Source: Misgurnus anguillicaudatus
Lineage: Eukaryota > Chordata > Actinopteri > Cypriniformes > Cobitidae
Length of the DNA: 64,000 nt
Direction: 5' to 3'
Assembly (NCBI RefSeq): GCF_027580225.2
Contig: NC_073353.2
Coordinates: forward strand, 37,359,001 to 37,423,000
Under the pieces are notes generated by a model. That model made no database searches, was not told the DNA's origin, and saw only the letters and a program-made list of their open reading frames with translations. The translations under genes and the position numbers were made by a program. Within the stretch, counting starts at the first letter, position 1. The number at the start of each line of letters is the position of its first letter. Shown here one piece after another: positions 52,384-64,000 of this stretch.

Positions 52384-53316
52384 CTGTCTGTATTTCTGTC
52401 TGTCTGCCTGCCTGCCTGTCTGTCTCTGTTTGTCTCTTTGTCTATGTCTGTCTGTCTGCCTCCCTGTCTACCTATCCCTCCATCTATCTATCTGTCTGTC
52501 TGTCTGCCTGCCTGTCTGTCTGCCTGCTTGCGTCTGTCTGTCTGCCTGCCGGTCGGTCGATCTCTGTCCACTCGTCTACCTATCCCTCCATCTATCTATC
52601 TATCTGTCTGTCTGTCTGCCTGCCTGTCTGTCTCTGTTTGTCTCTCTGTCTATGTCTGTCTGTCTGCCTGCCTGTCTGTCTGTCTATCTGCCTATCTCTG
52701 TCTGTCTGTGTACCCATCCATCTATTTATCTATCTGTCTGTCTGTCTGCCTGTCTCTGTTTGTCTGTCTGTCTGTCTATCTGTCTGTCTGCCTGTCTGTC
52801 TGTCAATCACTGTCTGTCCATCTACCCATCCATCTTTCAATCTGTCTGCCTGTCTGCCTGATTGTCTCTGTTTGTCTGTCTATGTCTGCCTGTCTCTGTT
52901 TGCTTGTTTGTCTGTCTGTCTGTCTATGTCTGTCTCTCGATCTCTGTCTGCCTATCTCTATCTGTCCGTCTACCCATCAATCAATCTATCTATCTATCTG
53001 TCTGTCTGTATGTATGTATGTCTGTCTGTCGATCTCTGTCTGCCCGTCTACCCATCCATCCATCCATCCATCCGTCTGTCTGTCTGCCTGCCTGTCTGTC
53101 TATCTCTGTCTGTCCGTCTACCCATCCATCTATCCATCTATCTGTCTGCCTACCTGTCTCTGTTTGTCCGTTTGCCTGCCTGTCTGACAATCTCTGTCTG
53201 TCCATCTACCCATCCATCTAGCAATCTGTCAGTCTGTCTGTCTGTCTGCCTGCCTGTCTCTGTTTGTCTGTCTATGTCTGTCTGTCTCTGTTTGTTTGTT
53301 TGTTTGTTTGTTTGTT

Positions 53317-53351
<35 letters not shown>

Positions 53352-53912
53352 TTCTGTTTCTGTTTCTGTTTCTGTTTCTGTTTCTGTTTCTGTGTCTGTA
53401 TGTCTGTCTGTCTGTCTGTCTGTCTGCCTGCTTGCCTCTGTTCGTCTGTCTGTCTATGTCGGTCTGTCGATCTCTGTCTGCCCGTCTACCCATCCATCCA
53501 TGTATCTGTCTGCCTGCCTGCCTGCCTATGTCTGCCTGTCCGTCTATCTGTCTACCCATCCATCTATCTTTCTGTCTGTCGTTCTTTTTCTGCCTGTGTA
53601 CCCATCCATCCATCCATCCATCTATCTGTCTGTCTGTCTGCTTGCCTGCCTATCCATCTACCATCCATTCATCCAACCATCCGTATGTCTATCTGTCTCC
53701 CTGCTTTTCTGCCTATCTCTGTCTGCCAACTACCCATCCATCTATCTGTATGTCTTTCTGTCTGTGTCTGTCTGCCTGTCTGTCGATCTGTCTGCCCGTC
53801 TACCCATCCATCCATCTGTCTGTTTATCTCTGTCTGTCCGTTAATCCACCTACCCATCTATCCATCTATCTCTGTCTGTCTGCCTGCCTGTCTATGTGTC
53901 TGTCAGATTTTT
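52384..53912 (+). repeat. 1.5-kb compound tetranucleotide array (TCTG/CCTG/TCTA)
   Basis: Continuous period-4 sequence of tctg, cctg, tcta and ccat units. A higher-order block (tctacccatccatctatc followed by tctgtctgcctgcctgtc) recurs at irregular spacing, mostly 50-150 bp. Inside are (GTTT)n at 53288-53323 and (TTTCTG)n at 53348-53394. None of the tetramers makes a stop codon on either strand, so open frames up to 592 codons arise by chance. Not a gene. Confidence 0.95.
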
Positions 53913-53957
53913 GCCAAAAAGGTTTTTGCACTTACAGGATTTCTCACATACCAATGA

Positions 53958-55931
53958 AATAACTACAGTGACTAAAGTGAAATGAATTTTTTTTTTGTGA
54001 AAAAAATGATTGCCTTCAGCCTCCGTGACCCTACATTGGGTTTGGTGTGTGGGGTTAGCGGTGGGATGTCATTATGGTCTTTTTTCTAATAAACATACTG
54101 GTAAATAACCGTAAATAACCTTTTGTTTACAATTCATATGCATTAGCAAACTCATAAAATATGTTCCAATTCTTATGAGATCATGCTGGTACACCTGTGC
54201 AAAGAGTAATGGTTATGTTGAAATAAAATTATTCAATTGAGATTTACATTCCTATACTATAGAAATTCATCATCTCATAATACTGCTGCTAAATAAACTA
54301 AATAAAGTGCATGAAAAAGTCTTCATTGAGCAATGTGCACAAACTTCTAAACAGGTCTTTGGTCTTTAAAAAAAAGTCATGTTATGTGTCTCCTTTGCCA
54401 GTAAACCCATTACTCTTTAATGTGAAACGGAACAGCTGCACAAAAACAACTGGTTTTCACAGTTTCTTACACAGGATAAGAAAGTCAATGATGATCAAAG
54501 ATGATTTGATTTGTCTGAACTGAAGATCTGCTGAGGTCTATAATAGGATTTTAGCCCGGATCACTGCCACAACCAATATTCCTGAATCCTACAAACAAAT
54601 GAGCTCTGTGCTTCAAAAACAGGATGGTGGACTATAATCGAGAACATTTATAAATGACTCTCAAAACTGATTATGAGAAATTTGAGTAACACAAAAAATA
54701 CCTATATATTTATTTATTTTTCCCAAAACTTCACTGTTTCAAAGGCAAACGTGGAAAATAGAGTCAAATGCAACTTAGGTCAAATCTCATCTGTGTGATT
54801 CCAAGGACAACTATTTATGAATTCCCAGAGTTCAGCCGTGTCTTTGCAAAATTTGATTCAGATGAAAGCGAGGAATTTGACCGGTCTGGAAGCCATCAGT
54901 TTAGACCATTTGTTTTGACAGCTGAATATATAGATGTGTTCAGTCTAACCATCTGGCTATTGTGTTATAGTCGCTCATTGTGTTCAAGTTGTTCATTTAA
55001 TTACCTCAAGGAATGTGAAGAAAGTTTTGGGATTGATCAATGAACCTGACAAAACAAGTTTACAGTTTAAAAGTTGCCCTGCTTTTACAATCACTACGTA
55101 TCTCATTAGTTGTGTTTGCTAGGCGAAGTCCTCATATTTGAATGGGATGTTTTCTCATTCATCTGTGATTTGAGACATTAGACATGATTAGTACTGCTGT
55201 TTGAGTGGATTGTGTTATTCCAGCTGTGGAAGTGAAGCCATAAAACACACAAACACTGAAAAGCTTTCGTTTCTCGTCATAGGTCTGAGCATATCTAAAC
55301 ACAAACACTGGAACAACCTCAGGAAACAGATAAGAGCGACGCTCCAAACTCCAGCTAACTGACATCCCATAATGTGTGTTTTTATCTCAGGATTCCAGAC
55401 TGGTTGGACAAACATAGACAAACTGCAGAATATTGAAAAATAAATCTTAACATGTGGCAAAACATTTCAAGCAGGGTACAAAAGCCGTCTCTTGCACTCA
55501 GACCTGGAAAAATATGCAGTTTTTCTGTAAAACAAAGAAACGTTGATAGTGCGCACATTAAAGTTATTTCTGTGCCACTAGCGTCACCAAATGGAATTGC
55601 AAAAATAATGCGATGGGTCGTTCAAGACGCTCAAAACAAACTGAGCCCGGTGTTTATAATTTTCAGGGACAGCAATGCACAACTGGCTTATAAGAGAAGG
55701 TCAAAGTAAATTTCACACTTCATCTTTAATGCTTTTGTACAAAAGGTCAGGTTTGCCAGCCTCCATTGAAGAACGCAAGATGCACTGAATGGGTCTTTAA
55801 CAGGGTGTCCATGGTGGTATTACCAGGGTCCACCAAAATATCGCTTAAATTAAAAATATTTTTTTCTGAAAATATGAATTAGGCCTCTAACAAAAATGCA
55901 TTAAAGGTCACCTAAAATTACAAATTCACTT
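53958..55931. other. upstream tns1 intron or flank, no feature seen
   Basis: AT-rich, unique-looking. No exon of the C1 domain found. The short frames at 54311-55709 lack motifs. Confidence 0.5.
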
Positions 55932-56700
55932 TAAAGGGGACATTTCGCAAGACTTTTTTAAGACGTCAAATAAATATTTGGTCTCCTTAGAGTACACATG
56001 TGAAGTTTAGCTCAAAATATCATATAGCTTATTTATTATAACATGTTAAAATTGCCACTTTGTAGGTGTGAACAAAATGTGCTGTTTTGGGGTGTGTCCT
56101 GTTACATGCAAATGAGCTGATCTCTGCACTAAATGGCAATGTTGTAGTTGCATAGTGCAGATTAAGGGGCAGTTTTATCCGCTTCTGACATCACAAGGAG
56201 AGACACATTTTAATGAAACATTTTTTAACATGCTTGCAGTGAAAGGTTTACCAAAACTAAGTTACTGGGTTGATCCTGTGTGTGCACACATCCACCCTGT
56301 AATGATAAAAATATGTCCACTCCTTTTCTTTAAATTTCCTTAAATCCTCAGCAGTCTCATGAGACAAGCTGTTTTCGTTTTCTCAGTGATGTCTAAAGAC
56401 AAAAGTTAGGTCATAATATCTTTTTAATCTTCTTTACATAACTAATTACAGTACGTTCGTTATGAACAATGAAGTAAGGTGACGGTCTTAATAAAAATGG
56501 GGTATGTTTTCGACGTAGATAACAGTAAATGGAGGGAAGCAGCAGCTCATTTGCATTTAAAGAGACACACACAAAAACAAGACTTTTTCCTGCACACCCA
56601 AAAACGGGGATTTTCAAAATGGTATAATAAATGATCTATAGGATGTTTGGACCTGAAACTTCACAGGCACTTCTTGGGGACACCTAAGACTAATATTACA
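55932..56700. mobile_element. MITE family B, rearranged copy
   Basis: Forward family B sequence from 55932 (ttaaaggggacatttcgc) to about 56280, a spacer, then an inverted fragment at about 56510-56690 (agctcatttgcatttaaaga, cttcttggggacacctaaga). It looks like a broken or doubly inserted copy. Confidence 0.72.
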
Positions 56701-57258
56701 TCTTGCAAAATTGCCATATTAGTTCAAATACTACTAATAAAAATTGATTAAAACTTGATTCAAATGAAAAACTTTCCCATGTTAAACTAAAATGTAATGT
56801 AGTATGGCAAAAATTATTTTTACATCTTTGCAACGTAACCATCATAACAAAGTATATAAACCCAGTCTTAATTTGATGTACTGGGGTGGTCCCTGCTTAT
56901 CCTCCCCATCCATTAAGGCGTCCTTGGCATGAAAAGGGTTAAAGACTTGGGGAGCATTCAATCATACTTGATCATCAGGTTTTGGGCAGACGTATAGATC
57001 AGTGCATGCAGTCAAAAAAAAGAAAAAGCTGGACATACCAAATGTTTGGTAGTCGTGGAATTTAACTTATTAACTAATTTATTTAACAATGATTGTTCGT
57101 TTATATTAAAATAAGATTCATACAAAACTAAAAGTGTGGACAGAACCCTTTTCTCTAGCAGTCTTTTAATTTCTTTAACCACATTTTTGATCTTCTAAGA
57201 CTACTTGAGCTTTATGTCCGGTTGAAATACGGCCACTGGTCTTTCTCCATCATCAACC

Positions 57259-57259
<1 letters not shown>

Positions 57260-57293
<34 letters not shown>
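57260..57293 (+). repeat. (CT)n microsatellite
   Basis: About 17 ct units. Confidence 0.95.
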
Positions 57294-57296
<3 letters not shown>

Positions 57297-58014
57297 ATTT
57301 TCTGACCCAACATAAATATCTACATTATCTTCCATTTGCAGATCCTCTTTCTTTTCTATCTCCATCCAGTACACTGTACCACTTGAAAATACTTCACTGA
57401 TACATGCCAATCTCATCTTTATCAGAGTTATAAGCCATTGGCCAATCATCTATCACAGGCCTGGTGTATTTCTACGTTGGATTCCACTACCTGGTCTGAC
57501 TCGGCCCGCAGGCACCTGCTGTTGACAGCTTGTCCACCTGCTATCCAGAACTAACAAACACCTTATGTTTGCCCTGAGATCTGGCCCGACCCAGCATGCC
57601 TTCATGCCTGTGAAAACGTCTGGAATGTTTGAAACGGAGCCCTGACTTCTGAGATCTCTCAGAGGTCACTATGAAGGGCAAAAGGAGGGTCTGGCCATAG
57701 CCACTGTTCCCCATATATTTACCATTATATGTTGTTTAGGGATGTAATGGTATCAAAAATTCATGGTACGGTAGTATTTCGTATGATGCCCACGTTGCGG
57801 ATTTACTCACACTCGTTTGTTGTATGTCCATTACATTTTGTCCTTTCTCGTTTCTTGTCACAGCGAACGCAAACTTTTTCCACACATCAGATTTAAAATT
57901 TGCGTTTCTTTTGCTTCTGCCATTGTTGCTCCACTTGTAGAGAGGCATCAGAGTGGCACGCATGGGATTATGGGAATTGTAGTTCCCGCGTCCCTCCACT
58001 CGCACACTGAGATG

Positions 58015-58090
58015 CTACCCTTTAAAAAGATCCTAATATGTACCAATATGTACCTTTGAGGAACTAATATGAACACTGTCTTTTTGTAAG
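58015..58090. repeat. GTACC-rich MITE fragment
   Basis: Short stretch with atcctaatatgtaccaatat and gtacctttgaggaactaata, truncated on both sides. Confidence 0.65.
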
Positions 58091-60519
58091 AGAAAAGCAA
58101 GTGCAGGTGTAATGCCTAGCTTACATATATATCTTGCTGCTTGTTACGCCTATGACGCCCTAAAATGCTACTAACTTGGGCAGCTCTCTATGTTTTGGAA
58201 AATGGACTGGAAAAGAGCCATTGTGTTGCACAACTTAATCCAACAGAAACAAAGCACCACAGTCAAACGGCCGCGGTGTTGTCTGAATAATCACGCTTCA
58301 TCTAAAGGAATTTTCAAACCACCACAACTTGGATTGATGACAAAGACAATCAGTGTAACCTTTCTAAAACTAGAAGTCAAAAAAACAAAAACTTGGATTC
58401 AACAAGAATTTGTCTGGTTGGTCTTCAGGACGACTAATCAATCAGGCTTCTCAAAAAATCTTTCCAAACATCTTGTTGGAAACACAAAGCTGTAGTCAGT
58501 ATCTCTCCACGGGGGAAAAAAGCGAAACAAGAGCGAGGGGAGAGAGAGTGCTGATAACGCTGAAGTACACAAATGAATATTACATAATGAACGGTAATTG
58601 TGTTTTTACATTCTTTACATGCTTGTGTTAACAAGATTAAAGTGAGATCTGCAGAATCCAGACAGCAGCCCGTATCACATGTGCAGGGAGGTCCGCTGCT
58701 GAAGTTTTCTCTAACGGATACCCTGTGAACATCACATGCTACCTGTACTGACTATTATCTGGGTCTTCTTTCAAGCAAAATGCAGTTCAATCCAAAATAC
58801 TGAATTCAGTAGGCAAATATCTAAACTCATGTCAATCTAAATCTATATTTTCTTTCACGAAACAAAAAGATTTTTACAAAAGGTATGTGTGTCTAAATTA
58901 AAGGTTCAGACATTCAGCTTTAGTGTTCACTAAAAAACAGAATAATGCTACAATACAACATAAAGGCAAAAAATAATAAATGTAATAAATAAAAATAATA
59001 AATAAAACATTAGTTAATAAAAATTGTCCCAATACTAATGAATGGCACTGTATATTTGTTACCAGTATGTATCTTTGAGGTAGAGGAGAGCAGGGGCGAA
59101 AGTACAATTTTTAGAAAGTTGAAATGTTTCCATTCAGATATGTAAATCAACATGTATAAATTGCTATTAGTTAATTAATGGGGAGATAACCGAGAATCGA
59201 ATCGAAATCGAATCAGATTGATAAAATGAATCGTTAGATTAATCGATGGATCGAAAAAATAATCACTAGATTAATCATTTAAAAAAAATATTGTTTATCC
59301 CAGCTCTACAACCAACAGTACAAACTTAAATTGTTGAAAAAAAAAATCAACAGTTTGAACACTATGAAAATGAAATTAAATCAAATTAGAATAAAATTTA
59401 AAGTGTATGTTGCAGGTTAACCACCACTGTCGATTAATGGGTACATAAATCACTCAAGATATGTGTATAATTTTTAAAATGTCTCAAAAATGGTCTTAAA
59501 GACCACTTTTTTTACGTTTTTGGTATTAACGGTTTTTTTAACGCAATTCTGCGATGACGTCACGTTGGGGAGAAGTGGAGAAAGACTCAGCCAGAGCCAT
59601 AGAGATAGATGAGACATTTATTGCTGTTTAATACTTACGTATATAATTTGGAAATCATATATACATCGTAGGAAATATATAATGTGTTATACTGCAAAGT
59701 TACCTTGCTAATTATTATTTATGATATATGTGGAGATAAATAAAACTTCGCAAATCTGCTGATTTGATCCATTCATGTCCTGACCACCAGGCTAGAGATT
59801 TTTAAACATCCTTAATCCACACTTACTAGTCTATCAAATAATATCTCAAATATATTGTTTTGTGAAATAAAAGGATGCTTTGTTATATTGTTTATGCGAT
59901 CATAATGAATCACACAATCATTTTATACGCAGCAGCAGTCAGCAGCTGCAGCATACTCGGATCCGACCGCATACATACTGTAATAAACAGGCGTTCGGCG
60001 GCTTTTTACATCACGACAGGCTAAGCCATTTGAGGAGGAACCGCTCATTGATCACCGTATTTTTATAAATCCTGTACATGTTTGGACCTGCCGAACAGGT
60101 TGAGCACTTTTACATACTTTATTGAGCAGAGAGGCTGCCTGCACAGTTTGACCAGCGGGCTGCGGGAACCGGCACACATCACGCCGCCAGACGGTGTTGC
60201 TAATATAACTCGAAATGTATAACTATTAGCAGATCGGCCCGGGAAAGTCCCGACTCTCTCGATTGCCATTCCGCTACTGGCTGTAAGAAAGTGAGTGCGT
60301 TTGGGTCGCTGGTCCCGTGCTTCACTCACCTTCCAGGATTAGAGACATGCTGCCAAAACCGTTTGTGCTGAAGATCGCATAAAGTTACACCCATTTCAGG
60401 CAGGATCATGGACCCACTCAAGCCAACATGCACGAGTATGTTAATTGTTTGTTTACTTTCTACACGAAGATATGCTAACCTTGTGTTATCTGGCTGTCTT
60501 CCTATCTCACTATACTAGC

Positions 60520-60562
60520 CTATCCATCTGTCTGTCTGTCTATCTATCTGTCTATCTATCTG

Positions 60563-60655
<93 letters not shown>

Positions 60656-60673
60656 GTATGTATGTATGTATCT
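60520..60673 (+). repeat. (TATC)n microsatellite
   Basis: Near-perfect tatc/tctg start followed by about 30 pure ctat units and a short tgta tail. The open frames across it are artefacts. Confidence 0.95.
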
Positions 60674-61536
60674 ATTATCTGCGCTATCAGAACTGTACTT
60701 TACTCGTCTTTCTATAGTCATTCTCAATGCTCTCAAGGCGGCTTTGGTCAATTCTCTCCCCAGCGTGACGTCATACAGTGCGTTGTGAGGAAAAGGAGAA
60801 TCATTGCAAATTGCTGTACTTTTTCATACTTTTTCGGGTTTTGTGATACCCAACAACATAAAATACAATGGATAACAGTTTAAATGTTTATTATCAACAA
60901 GCAAATTGCACAAATTCGTTGAAAAATTTTACCTGCAAAACGCCCTTTAATTTCAACATATACAACAGTATTAGGAGCGGGACAAAAGTAACAAGTGTTA
61001 CTTTTAACCCGACAGGATCTCCTCGTTTAAACCCGATTTACTATTTTGACAAATTTAGAGAGGTCAAACTTCAGGATGTGTTAGGGCACTAAATAACCTA
61101 TAGATTGATCAGTACTTCAACACATGAAACCAGAAACACAACGCGTTATAAGAAAAAAATAACCACTTTAGGAATTTACTTATCATGGTTGACAACACCT
61201 TTCTGAATTCTACACGTGGAAAACGGTGAGTAAATAACGCAATATTTGTCAGCTCTATCAATGGTTGTGTTCCTAAGATGCTGCCGTTTTTTGGGATGCA
61301 AATGTTATCAGGGCTTGGAGAAAATCACTTTGTTATTTTCGTCCCGCATTACTTTTGCCCCGGTTCTCCGCTACTAATATGCACCCTTTATGTACAAATG
61401 TGTACTTTTTAAAGCCCCACAGACCTTTTTCTCTGAAAGTATACTACACTACACTTCACTATACTACACTAGACAAATTTGTACTAAAGGTAATGGGATG
61501 GTACAGTTTTAAAAAGTCCCTTATATGTCTCATTTA
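60674..61536. other. no feature seen
   Basis: Unique-looking sequence between the (TATC)n array and the piggyBac-like MITE. The plus frame at 60868-61092 has no recognisable motif. A short run of ttacactacac-type repeats lies at 61440-61470. Confidence 0.5.
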
Positions 61537-62058
61537 ACTCTTTCACCGCCAGCGTTTTTTAAAAAAAGCTGCCAGCCAGCGCCAGCGTTTTTCATGATTT
61601 TCACCAAAGTTTAATGCCTTCCAGAAAATGTTCTTCTTTAAATATATAAACATACAATATACCAAATGAAAGAACTGACCCTCTGCTTTCAAAAAAAAAA
61701 AAAAAAAAACGTTTCATCCTACCTTTAGTGGTTCTTTTGTAATCAGCTTATGAATATGGGTAGGTTTCTGCAAAAACACCACATTTTGAGCAAAAAGCAA
61801 ATATAATTCAATTTTTGTGACGGACTTTTCATAGAGATCCCATTCAGAGCGATCTTTAAAACAAACACGGACATGCAGCCGCTTGCCATAGGGCAATACT
61901 TCCGGGTTTAAAAAGTTGTGGAAGTTGTGGAAGTTGAGGCAGGCACCTGGTGGATAATAACGGTATTGCGGAAAGACGGAAAATCTCGTCATTGGCGGGG
62001 AAGCGTTTTCTCTTAATTGACGAGATATCTCATCAATGGCGGTGAAAGAGTTAAAGAG
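61537..62058. mobile_element. piggyBac-like MITE, full-length copy
   Basis: The ends are TTAA-CTCTTTCACCGCCA and TGGCGGTGAAAGAG-TTAA, perfect inverted repeats flanked by TTAA on both sides, the target of piggyBac transposons. About 520 bp with no ORF. Other copies: 2829-3285 (reverse orientation) and 40195-40482 (truncated). Confidence 0.82.
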
Positions 62059-62280
62059 CACCAATTTTCCAATTTTACAATTCAATGGCGTGTAAGTGTG
62101 TATTGATACATGTTAACAATATGCAAAAGGTACAAACCCTAAAGAAAACTATGACGCGAGTTATCGTTTCAGCGTAAATCTCTTTTCTTGGACTACAACA
62201 AATACACTGATTGTAGGAAACAGTTTACTTTCTGGGATTGGTGATGTAGACAAGACCGACATTATCATAATTCCTCCCTT
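62055..62280. mobile_element. truncated taaagagcacc MITE
   Basis: Matches the reverse complement of the right part of 48196-48720 (ttaaagagcaccaattttcc, aacaatatgcaaaaggtac, ttcttggactacaacaaa) and ends abruptly near 62280. Confidence 0.75.
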
Positions 62281-62573
62281 AATGTTCATGTTAAGTCCAC
62301 TATTGTTTCATATATAATTGTTCTGCAGTCCATACAAAGTATTTAGTTCAATTACATCGGAAATATTGTAATTAAATTACTGGAAAATAAGAGTAATCCC
62401 TTACTTTACTTTTCAAGGGGAAAGTAATTAAATTACTGTAACCAATTACTTAGTAACTATTTACACCCAACATTGATCTTTGATACATACCTTTTGACTA
62501 CTTTTGGTGTACCACCCTATTGAAAGCTTTTACCATACCATACAGTATACTGGAGTATACTTATACTATAGTG

Positions 62574-62736
62574 TACACTCTCAGATTTTTTTAACCTTTT
62601 TGTCACTGGGATGGTAATAAGGTCCTTGTACCATTTAGGTACAGATGTATACCAGCATGTACCTTAAAGGTACCCAATATGTAAAAAGTGTACTTTTTGA
62701 AAAGATACCCCCACAGTGACTTTTGTACTTTATATA
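62574..62736. repeat. GTACC-rich MITE copy
   Basis: tttgtcactgggatggtaat, aggtccttgtaccatttagg, gtaccttaaaggtaccc and tactttttgaaaagataccc. Inverted relative to 15334. Confidence 0.75.
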
Positions 62737-63784
62737 AGAGCACAAACTCAAACCTCAAAGTAGCTAATATTAAACCATAATGCATGGACTGTTTACAATT
62801 CACTGGCTTTGTCATGCTATGAAGGAATGGAAAAACTGCTTGAGAAAAGTCATTTCCGCAAAGAAAAGAGCAGATCAGTGAGCAGAAGCAGAAGGTTAAT
62901 CTCCCACCACAAACTCAGGAGTAACTAAAGTCTAAAAAAAATCTCCCTTTAAAACAGTAAGAAGCAGTCAGAACACAAATTATTTCAAATGACACATAAA
63001 ACACGATCCAAATGTGAACTACAGCATGAATCGTGGACCTTAGGGGGGAAAGAGCAGCTTGTTTGCTATCAGTGAAACGTGACAGGCTGAAACAAGCCAC
63101 GCGGGATTTCATGAGTTACTGGCCAGTGAAAATCTCCTTTACAAGCAGGTGAGGGGGGAGTCCAGAGGAGACAGTCCTGCCTCGACACAACATTCATGAC
63201 TGAGAGAGTTCTCTCTTACACGCACACACAAAAGATACAATTAGTTGCAATGCAAGGGGCTGATCTGACCACAAGCGAAGCTTTTACACCTTTTTACCAT
63301 ACAGTTAATTATTTCTCAAAATCTGTGAGTGGTTAAGAACAAAGTTTCAAAACATGAAACAAACCATTTGTGTTCTGCAAACTGGCAGATTTCTGAACAA
63401 AACTCCAATAACAAAAAATGTAGGTCAGGACTTGACTTGAACCATTTGTGATAAATCAGAATACTACAGTAACTAAATACAGGACTGGAGCCAGGTGGTT
63501 GCAAAGGAGGGGCCAAAAAATAAGGCGGATTTTTGCCTTAAGGAAAGTTGTTTTGGAATAACATGCACCAATGAATCTAACACAAACCTGCACTTGGAAA
63601 GTAAACAAGGTCAAATGTGATTTAATTTTGACTTTAAGTCACGTATCAATACAATAATAACATATCCAATTATCCAGATAAGCTCCAAAGGCGGCAGCTT
63701 CATTATGGATCCGCCCCGGAGTCTATTACTATCAGGAAATTTTCTTTCAAATTGTTAGGTGTTCACAACAAACATTAAAATTAG
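62737..63784. other. no feature seen
   Basis: Unique-looking. A purine-rich GC-richer stretch at 63110-63200 (gaggggggagtccagaggag) is unexplained. A degraded transposon end (actggagccaggtggttgca) lies at 63483. No C1-domain exon found. Confidence 0.5.
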
Positions 63785-64000
63785 TGCTGGGCAAAGATTA
63801 ATCGCGATTAATCGCATACAAAATAAAAGTGATTTTTTTTACATAATATATGGATGGGTGTGTAATTATTATGTATAAATATACACACACATTCATGTAT
63901 GCATTTAAGAAACGTTTACATGTGTATATACAGTATTTATATTTTTATTTATTCTATATTATATATTAACAAAAATATATAAATAAAGATATATAAATTA
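63785..64000. repeat. AT-rich dispersed repeat, cut by the window end
   Basis: gtgctgggcaaagattaatc then gcgattaatcgcatac, then a tata-rich tail. Inverse of 16012-16200. A related tcgaatcgaaatcgaatc patch occurs at 59180-59270. Confidence 0.65.

Larger units (their letters stand above)
56701..60519. other. upstream tns1 intron or flank, mixed sequence
   Basis: Holds the (CT)n tract and a GTACC-rich fragment. From about 59480 to 60440 the sequence changes character: a CRE-like tgacgtca at about 59554, CpG-rich stretches at 60160-60310, and on the minus strand an ATG (60347) with six codons (MSLILE) ending at a good donor (gtgagt, 60328-60323). This may be a promoter and first exon of something, or part of a transposon. 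No frame links it to tns1. Confidence 0.4.

Noticed and set aside
52384..53912. CRISPR-like repeat-spacer array
   Set aside because: The repeats are contiguous tetranucleotides without unique spacers, and the genome is eukaryotic.
52179..53962. Cys/Leu/Ser/Val-rich ORFs of 592, 282 and 232 codons
   Set aside because: Pure translation of stop-free tetranucleotide repeats; open in several frames on both strands.
60445..60717. 90-codon Ile/Tyr/Leu/Ser ORF
   Set aside because: Translation of the (TATC)n microsatellite.

Overview
The window looks like genomic DNA from a ray-finned fish, most likely a cyprinid or close relative. It has short vertebrate-type exons with GT-AG introns, very dense short inverted-repeat DNA transposons, tRNA-derived SINEs, hAT-type and piggyBac-like elements, and long microsatellites. 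I see no bacterial, phage or CRISPR features. The species assignment is inferred from repeat style only.

One host gene can be read with confidence: tensin-1 (tns1, a or b paralogue unresolved) on the minus strand. Fourteen constitutive coding exons lie between 51935 and 2651, 1,189 nt in all, with every splice phase compatible. They encode, in order, the end of an N-terminal C1 zinc-binding domain (51897-51935 and 30164-30205), a Ser/Arg linker (20232-20281), the PTEN-like pseudophosphatase domain (18317 down to about 9722), the C2 domain (about 9834 down to 3340), and the start of the disordered middle region (2651-2767). The first part of the C1 domain lies beyond 64000. The middle region, SH2 and PTB domains lie below position 1. 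A likely second promoter and first exon (23748-23828, leader to about 24245) starts a C1-less isoform in frame with the exon at 20232.

The rest is intron and transposable elements. Region 1-21 kb holds most tns1 exons, with MITEs in nearly every intron, two of them 61-64 bp from an exon. Region 21-30 kb holds the alternative first exon, a 680-bp foldback and a hAT-type insertion with a near-perfect 8-bp target duplication. At 30344-33298 is a young non-autonomous LTR retrotransposon, antisense to tns1, with a perfect 5-bp target duplication and one repeat-rich ORF. Region 33-52 kb is a mosaic of MITEs, including a 1.4-kb hAT element with a BED-finger ORF inserted into a foldback element, with an exact 8-bp target duplication. 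At 52.4-53.9 kb is a 1.5-kb tetranucleotide array whose long open frames are artefacts. Region 54-64 kb is intronic or intergenic sequence with more MITEs, a (TATC)n array and another copy of the TTAA-flanked family.

Most long open frames are repeat artefacts. The best candidates for something new are the tns1 alternative first exon with its uORF-loaded leader, the repeat-rich ORF of the LTR element, and the shared TTAA ends of at least six different MITE families.
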